NCBI GenBank assembly: GCA_964397565.1
Contig: CAYNJC010000058.1
Location: 1-19,800, forward strand
Direction of reading: 5' to 3'
DNA from: JAPLST01 sp964397565
GTDB taxonomy: Bacteria; Auribacterota; UBA3054; JAPLST01
DNA: 19,800 nucleotides
The position numbers were made by a program, and so were the translations under genes. Position 1 is the first letter of the stretch. The number at the start of each line of letters is the position of its first letter. The notes under the pieces were generated by a model, which saw only the letters and a list, made by a program, of their open reading frames with translations, was not told where the DNA came from and did no database searches. This document shows, piece by piece, positions 15,008-19,800 of this stretch.

Positions 15008-17125
15008 CTATTCCACCGTCAAGCCATCCAGCCAAACGGCGAATGGATCACTGCCCAGCGAGTCCAGTGAGAGGCTGAGGGCATCGATGTTGTCGAGCGA
15101 CACGTGACCGGTAGTGGTGCGCTGCCAACAAATGTCGCCGGCCAGCGGAATGGTCACGGGCATCCACGTCCAGTGTGCTTCGCTGAAAGGCGGCTTGTTC
15201 ATCAGGTTTGCGTTCTTGGCGGGCTTGTATTCGATCTGGCCGGCATGGTTCAGGAGTCGGATCACCGGGCCGGCGCTTTTCCAGCCGCGCACGTTAAGAT
15301 TCTGTGCTTTGATCCAAAAACGAATCTGTTTTTTGTCGGAAAAGTCCCAACCCGCGTCACGGCTGGCGGGATAAATGGCGGTCGCATACGCGCCACGGTA
15401 CGGGTTGGGGGTGAAACGCAGGCTGCGACTCCCGAACAGCGCCGTGGGATCATTTGCAAACACGATCCGGCCTGTGCCGTCCTGATCCAATTCCTGCGCG
15501 CCGCCCCAACAACTCGCCTGGCCTTCGGTGCCGAGTTCCTGCGCGACGGGTTGCACAACCAGCACGTCCCGCCAGGCCAGACTGGCGAGTGCGCCGTTGT
15601 CCACTGTCAGGCCCACCCGGTAGAAGCCCGGCTGCGTGAACACCCGCTCCAGCACGGGTTGACTACCTGCTGGGCCGTCGAGCTGCCAACGGAATCGCAG
15701 CGCGTGTCCTTGAGGATCACGGCTGAGCGAAGCATTGAAGCGCGCGGTTTGATCTACCACCACGACCTCTGGTCCAACTAGTTCAGCGATTGGCGCGGTG
15801 AGGATCGCCGGACTGGCTGGCAACTCGACCAGGCCGGTCACGTTGGTGAGGTAATTCCCCAGGGCATTGTTGGTAAAAGAATTTCCCGCCAGCAGGATAC
15901 CGTCACCCCAGCAGCCCCAAATGCCGAAGCGATTATTCTCAATCCGGTTTTGCTGGATGACCCAATGCTCCGTGCGCCAGGCCCGGCCTTGTGACTTCCA
16001 GTCGCCGCGAAAGGCGATGCCCGCGCCATTGTTGTCATGGAGGTTGTTGCCGTCGATGATCGTGTGGCTGGCGGGACTACCGACGATGACGATGCCGCCG
16101 TACTTGAAGCCGGCTTCGGGAGCGTTGTGATAGCCATTGGTCAGGCCGTTGAACGCCGCTTCGTTGCCGATCAGGAGCGTCTGGTCGCTGCCGCCGAGCC
16201 AGAAGCCGTAGCTGCCATGGTTGGCTTTGTTGCGGATGAACGTGTTGCCGGGGCTCCACGACTCGACGCAGTTGTTGTTGGCGTACGACGTGTCGTTCTC
16301 GACAAACACGTTGCCGCGCGACACCCAGTGGTTGAGCTGGCGGATGAAGACGCCGTCGCCGCCATAGGTGATGTCGTTGCGGTACCAGTAATTGTCGTCG
16401 GAGCCGGTTTCAATCAGCACGCCGGTTGAGTCGCGCGCATGCACCTCGCCGGCTGCTCGATCGATCCGGATAGCGTAGGAGAGGTTGTTGTTGAGGAACT
16501 TGTTGCGGGAAGATTTCCACAGCTTGGCACCGGTGTTCGAGCAATGCGAAAAGTCGTTGTCCGCAATCAGATTGTCATCCGCATTGATCAACTGGATGCC
16601 GTCCCAGACGCGGTTCGCGCGATTCTGGCGGATGACACTGTGGCGGACCCGGTCAAGGACAATGCCACCGCGCGCGGGCAGTTCGCCCCAACCATGCTTT
16701 GGGTTGTGGTAGTTGTCGGAGAAATCGCAGTCGGCGACGGTGATGGCTTGCGCCTGACTTAGCACAAGCCCGGTGGCAAATCCATGTGCGCTGACGTTCT
16801 TTATGGTCACACCCATGGCTCCTTCGACAAGGATACCGATCCCCGCCGACTCAAACGATGGCAGATCACCCAGCTGGCCCGACCCCACCAGCGTGGCGCC
16901 ATTGCCATCAACAGTGACATGGTTTGCGCGAACGACAAGCCGCGCCGTCAATCGTGCGCCTTTCGCCAAGACGATATCTTTGGTCACGACGATCTCGGTG
17001 ACGGATCCAGTGGCGGCTGACGCCGTCAGCGCGGCGAGCCAAACGCAGCCGAAATAAAGCGCGGTGCCAGTCACGCAGCGCATCATCCGGTTCACGGAGC
17101 GATTAACAGAAGAGTAGTGTATCAT
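15008..17125 (-). CDS. Exported right-handed parallel beta-helix protein with PKD and jelly-roll domains
   Basis: 705 residues. The start at 17125 has ACAGGTAA about nine bases upstream; ATGs at 17086 and 17083 are alternatives. The signal peptide ends near TASA37. Residues about 45-430 are repeated beta-helix coils of the NosD/pectate-lyase-like type (NLIADNDFS, NKFLNNNLS, HTIIDGNNLHDNNGAGIAF), with strings of asparagines at turns. Residues about 445-525 are a PKD-like domain (ARFNASLSRDPQGHALRFRWQLDG...GFYRVGLTVDNG). Residues about 530-705 are a jelly-roll domain ending FAVWLDGLTVE. Such proteins usually bind or cleave polysaccharides, but no catalytic residues can be assigned by eye. The stop is TAG, right at the expected end of the jelly roll. 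Monocistronic, probably secreted or surface-located. Confidence 0.88.
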   Translation of the reverse strand: MIHYSSVNRSVNRMMRCVTGTALYFGCVWLAALTASAATGSVTEIVVTKDIVLAKGARLTARLVVRANHVTVDGNGATLVGSGQLGDLPSFESAGIGILVEGAMGVTIKNVSAHGFATGLVLSQAQAITVADCDFSDNYHNPKHGWGELPARGGIVLDRVRHSVIRQNRANRVWDGIQLINADDNLIADNDFSHCSNTGAKLWKSSRNKFLNNNLSYAIRIDRAAGEVHARDSTGVLIETGSDDNYWYRNDITYGGDGVFIRQLNHWVSRGNVFVENDTSYANNNCVESWSPGNTFIRNKANHGSYGFWLGGSDQTLLIGNEAAFNGLTNGYHNAPEAGFKYGGIVIVGSPASHTIIDGNNLHDNNGAGIAFRGDWKSQGRAWRTEHWVIQQNRIENNRFGIWGCWGDGILLAGNSFTNNALGNYLTNVTGLVELPASPAILTAPIAELVGPEVVVVDQTARFNASLSRDPQGHALRFRWQLDGPAGSQPVLERVFTQPGFYRVGLTVDNGALASLAWRDVLVVQPVAQELGTEGQASCWGGAQELDQDGTGRIVFANDPTALFGSRSLRFTPNPYRGAYATAIYPASRDAGWDFSDKKQIRFWIKAQNLNVRGWKSAGPVIRLLNHAGQIEYKPAKNANLMNKPPFSEAHWTWMPVTIPLAGDICWQRTTTGHVSLDNIDALSLSLDSLGSDPFAVWLDGLTVE

Positions 17126-17227
17126 GTGTGTTACCTGTCGTCGTGAGTTAAAATCCCTTGCTCTATGCCGGCGCAGATTTGGGCCGGATGCTACGTGATC
17201 AGTCCAAAACCTTGCGCAGCGCCCGCG

Positions 17228-17471
17228 CTATTGCCACGCTCCCCGCTGCAATGCACACGCGATCTCCCGCACACACTCCTCCGCAGTTGCAACGCCAAAC
17301 TCGAGCAACACCGTGGCGTACCCCATGGTGAACTCGCGCAGGCCGGGCGGCGGATTGGTTTCCGGCGCGCGCCACGGCTAATGCCCGCACCATCACGCCG
17401 GCGGACAACTCCTCGCCGAAGCGCACCAGCCACGCGCGTGGCCCGTAAGGCTCAATCGTCCAATGGTCCAT
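17228..17471 (-). pseudogene. pxpB: Frameshifted remnant of a PxpB/KipI (allophanate hydrolase subunit 1-like) gene
   Basis: From ATG 17471 the frame reads MDHWTIEPYGPRAWLVRFGEELS...ALAVARA, the usual start of PxpB/KipI (5-oxoprolinase subunit B). It then continues one base out of frame as PETNPPPGLREFTMGYATVLLEF...CALQRGAW before TAG at 17230-17228. The shift lies in a gcgcgcgcc run near 17366-17374. Only about 80 residues of the usual 220-240 remain, with no partner pxpC and no C-terminal domain. A decayed fragment is the simplest reading. The family call rests on remembered sequence patterns. Confidence 0.6.
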
Positions 17472-17908
17472 CAACACCGATTCAGCGCGCCACGCTGCCC
17501 GCCGTGGCCGGCTGCCGTAGCCGCTGCCGCGCATGCGGAGCAGGTCCGGATGTGTGACGTAATACGTACATGTGGGAAGTATAGCATAATCCGGCTATAG
17601 CACGCGCGCTGCCCGCCAGGGAGGGTGCACGGCGTAAAAGTTGCCAACCAGACTGATTGCATGGTTTGTTGTGGCCAGCTTGGCCCGTGCCACCAATGGC
17701 GGTGTGGGAGCGCCCGTCGTGTCGCGCATGCTGCGCGTGCCATCCCCTTTTGTCCCGTCAACGGCGGGTGGGGCGGCCGCTGTTCTGCCGCTACATCTGC
17801 ACTGTGGCCGCACGCGCCGAGGGCGGCTGCTCCTGCCGCTACCAGGCACGTGCGGCCGCAGCGCGCCACGCCTTGACGTTGGGATTTCAGTTGTTTTGCG
17901 TGCTTCGC
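17472..17908. other. Intergenic region with short repeats, no gene seen
   Basis: Open frames exist on both strands because the DNA is GC-rich, but none has a recognisable protein or ribosome site. Two imperfect direct repeats, ggcggccgctgttctgccgc (17772-17791) and ggcggctgctcctgccgct (17822-17840), resemble dispersed intergenic units. The region separates the pxpB remnant from the PEP-CTERM promoter. Confidence 0.4.
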
Positions 17909-17937
17909 TTGACTTTCGCCCGGCTTTGTGCTACAAT
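17909..17937 (+). promoter_or_regulatory. Strong sigma70-type promoter of the PEP-CTERM gene
   Basis: TTGACT (17909-17914), 17-base spacer, TACAAT (17932-17937), with TGC directly before the -10. Predicted start near 17944, giving a leader of about 117 bases before ATG 18061. This excludes the much longer frame beginning at 17641. Confidence 0.75.
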
Positions 17938-17953
17938 GATAAATCGATTTATC
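17938..17953. promoter_or_regulatory. 16-bp perfect palindrome at the transcription start, possible operator
   Basis: GATAAATCGATTTATC begins at the base after the -10 element and covers the predicted start site. Its position suits a repressor that blocks initiation. It is AT-rich in an otherwise GC-rich region. No cognate regulator is encoded in the window. Confidence 0.55.
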
Positions 17954-18060
17954 ACACAATTATTTTCAACCTTTTTTTTACCATGATACCTAACTGTTTC
18001 TGGCCTGCAGCCTTCATCAGAATGATCAACACCCGTGTTGCAGCCAACCGCGGAGGCGCC

Positions 18061-19716
18061 ATGCAACGTATACTCTTGCTTGCCGCGATGGCCGGCGGTT
18101 TGGCCGGCCCACTCGGCGCCGATACCCTCGTCTACGGCTATGATGACGATTTTCTGAGCGGCTGGACGGCGCGCAGCAATGCCGGCTCGGTGCCCGCTGA
18201 ACTTGCCCCGACACTTGGCTCGAACGCTCCCGCCCAAGGCCCCGGCTATGTCGCCCTCGGCGTGGAATCCAACAAGTACTACACCCTCATCCACAAGGAA
18301 CCGGTCGCCTGGGATATCGTCTGGGAAGATTACCAGACGCTGCGCTTCGATGTCCGGCTCAGCAATCCCAGCGGTTGGAACTCGATGGCATTACTGTGCC
18401 GTTCCTCCACCAATTGGAGTTATGTCCTCTGTACGCGCCAGATTTACGCCTACGAAAGTAACACGTGGGTCACGCTCTCGGCGCCGATCACGGCGCAACT
18501 GACCAATTATCTGTATGACAGCTCCTGGGTTTACTTTGAATTCGCCTTCAACCAAGCCCTGACCAACGCCACCGAAATTGACATTGATAATTTTCGCGTC
18601 AGCGCCGACAACGAGCTGCTGACCGGCGGCACGTCGGTCTATGACTTCGACACGCCCGCGCTTAGCGGCTGGACCGGCACCAAACGCGGCAGCATCAGTT
18701 GGGAAACCAACACGACCGCGCTCGGTCCCGGCGCGATGCAGGTGCTGGTCACCAATTTCTTCATGAGCGGCTCAAATACCTTCATGACCAAGCCGGCCGA
18801 GGTCGTCAACTGCCTGCCCAACGCGCCGTGGGGCCAAAACTCCAATATTGTCGTCTGGTGCAATACCGCCGAGCAGTGGTCCAATTTGTTTATGCAACTG
18901 CTGCTGGAGGTGTACACCCCGACGACCACCACCGCTTATTACCTCAGCAGCGCGCCCGGCAGTATCCAGAAAGACGGGCAATGGCACCCGTATGTGTATC
19001 CGTACAATCCGGCCATCTTCACCAGTGCCACCTATGCGTATATCACCTTGCAGCTCGGTGGCGCCGACAACCCGACCGGCAAGCTATTCCTGATCGACAA
19101 CATCCGCCTGCTGCCCGGCATCGGCTTCCCCGAGCCGGAGACCAATTATTTGTATGCCGGCGTGGCCGTTTATCCTTTCGAGACCAACACGCTGGACGGC
19201 TGGCGCGGGTCGAGCCGTGCCACGGTTAGTTGGACCACCAACGACACCGTGCTCGGCGAGGGCGCCATGCAGGTGGATGTCACCAACGCCGTCGGTAATT
19301 GGGCCAATACCGCCTTGCGCTTGAATGCCATTGATGACGCCGCCTGGGCGCTGAATTCGAATCTGGTCTTCTGGCTGCGCGCCAGCAGCAGTCAATGGTT
19401 GACCACGCTCATGCCCGAACTTAATTTTGGCTTGTCCGGCACCAGCATCAGCGTGCGCGCCAACGGCACCGGCCAGATGCAGTTGGACAACGCCTGGCAT
19501 CCCTACCTTTTCGCCTATGATCCCGACTGGTTCTGGGGCGAACACGCGTTGAATTTCTCGCTCAATGTCGTGGTCGCCGGCGGTGACACGCCGACCGGCC
19601 GCACGTTCTACGTCGACAACGTTCGTTTGCTGCCCGGCAATGTGCCGGAGCCGGCCCTGGCGCTGCTTGCCTGCTTATCCCTGCTATCACTGTCTCTGCG
19701 TAAACCAATCAAATAA
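18061..19716 (+). CDS. PEP-CTERM protein with three jelly-roll repeats
   Basis: 551 residues from ATG 18061, chosen because GGAGG (18052-18056) lies just upstream and a clean signal peptide (MQRILLLAAMAGG...LGA20) follows. An in-frame ATG at 17983 is less likely. Three tandem beta-sandwich repeats start at residues 25 (YGYDDDFLSGWTA), 193 (VYDFDTPALSGWTG) and 370 (VYPFETNTLDGWRG), and end EIDIDNFRV, FLIDNIRLLPG and FYVDNVRLLPG. They resemble carbohydrate-binding jelly rolls. The last 24 residues are a PEP-CTERM tail: VPEP (528-531), a hydrophobic helix, and a basic end (RKPIK). By family knowledge this tail is recognised by an exosortase (EpsH/XrtA type) and linked to exopolysaccharide export; no exosortase lies in the window. 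Likely surface-attached. Confidence 0.9.
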   Translation: MQRILLLAAMAGGLAGPLGADTLVYGYDDDFLSGWTARSNAGSVPAELAPTLGSNAPAQGPGYVALGVESNKYYTLIHKEPVAWDIVWEDYQTLRFDVRLSNPSGWNSMALLCRSSTNWSYVLCTRQIYAYESNTWVTLSAPITAQLTNYLYDSSWVYFEFAFNQALTNATEIDIDNFRVSADNELLTGGTSVYDFDTPALSGWTGTKRGSISWETNTTALGPGAMQVLVTNFFMSGSNTFMTKPAEVVNCLPNAPWGQNSNIVVWCNTAEQWSNLFMQLLLEVYTPTTTTAYYLSSAPGSIQKDGQWHPYVYPYNPAIFTSATYAYITLQLGGADNPTGKLFLIDNIRLLPGIGFPEPETNYLYAGVAVYPFETNTLDGWRGSSRATVSWTTNDTVLGEGAMQVDVTNAVGNWANTALRLNAIDDAAWALNSNLVFWLRASSSQWLTTLMPELNFGLSGTSISVRANGTGQMQLDNAWHPYLFAYDPDWFWGEHALNFSLNVVVAGGDTPTGRTFYVDNVRLLPGNVPEPALALLACLSLLSLSLRKPIK

Positions 19717-19727
19717 GGAACGCCCCG

Positions 19728-19790
19728 ATGAAAACCACTCTGACGCTTGTATCGCCACCGGTTTCCCGTACACAGTTTTGCGTTAACTAA
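19728..19790 (+). CDS. Short frame after the PEP-CTERM gene, possibly a broken gene start
   Basis: ATG at 19728 follows AAGGAA (19715-19720) and lies 11 bases after the previous stop, as expected for a second operon gene. It begins MKTTLTLVS, like a signal peptide, but stops at TAA after 20 codons (RTQFCVN). It may be a real start interrupted by a frameshift, nonsense mutation or insertion near the window edge, or chance. Confidence 0.25.
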   Translation: MKTTLTLVSPPVSRTQFCVN

Positions 19791-19800
19791 GCTGCAGCCA

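Noticed and set aside
15008..17125. Reading the beta-helix protein as NosD and the FMN/FeS protein as NosR of a nitrous oxide reductase cluster
   Set aside because: The two genes are 11 kb apart, no nosZ, nosF, nosY or nosL is present, and the beta-helix protein has PKD and jelly-roll domains typical of exoproteins.
17641..18060. N-terminal extension of the PEP-CTERM gene to 17641
   Set aside because: The extension is upstream of and across the promoter, has no protein-like character, and a Shine-Dalgarno sequence plus signal peptide mark 18061.

Overview
The window is a GC-rich chromosomal stretch from a bacterium whose secreted proteins and short intergenic palindromes suggest the PVC superphylum (Kiritimatiellota, Lentisphaerota or Verrucomicrobiota). 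This is inference: it rests on a PEP-CTERM sorting signal, jelly-roll, CARDB, PKD and beta-helix exoproteins, and GACCCC/GGGGTC-type palindromes. No rRNA, tRNA or CRISPR array was recognised.

Region 1 (365-3472, minus strand) is a two-gene operon with a good sigma70-type promoter (3444-3472). Its first gene is a polytopic membrane protein joining a DsbD/SafE-like six-helix domain, a periplasmic FMN-binding domain with a flavinylation motif, and a NosR/NapH-like 4Fe-4S membrane domain. Its stop overlaps (ATGA) the start of an AmrS-type radical SAM gene. That AmrS carries an unusual N-terminal membrane anchor and proline-rich linker, so an iron-sulfur radical enzyme may be tied to a membrane electron conduit.

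Region 2 (3642-12210, minus strand) is a probable operon of helical-repeat (TPR-like) exported proteins: a discoidin-like/TPR protein, a second large TPR-like protein, one gene interrupted by an in-frame TAG, a membrane-anchored member, and three lipoproteins. Several share a short motif of the form D/A-x-F-x-x-A-L. Two share a nearly duplicated signal-peptide segment. The genes at the 3' end are visibly AT-richer than the rest. The operon appears to start at a TTGGCA-N17-TATACT promoter with an inverted repeat over its start site.

Region 3 (12211-19800) holds individually transcribed exoproteins: a CARDB protein with an HExxHxxGxxD zinc-protease motif (+), a parallel beta-helix/PKD protein (-), and a PEP-CTERM protein with three jelly-roll repeats (+) whose promoter is followed immediately by a 16-bp perfect palindrome. 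Between them are a 249-bp MITE-like element with 33-bp inverted repeats, one end of which also occurs at the left edge of the window, and a frameshifted remnant of a PxpB/KipI gene.

The strongest candidates for something new are the membrane-tethered AmrS plus its flavin/FeS partner, and the TPR-lipoprotein array with its own operator-like promoter. The function of both is unknown here.
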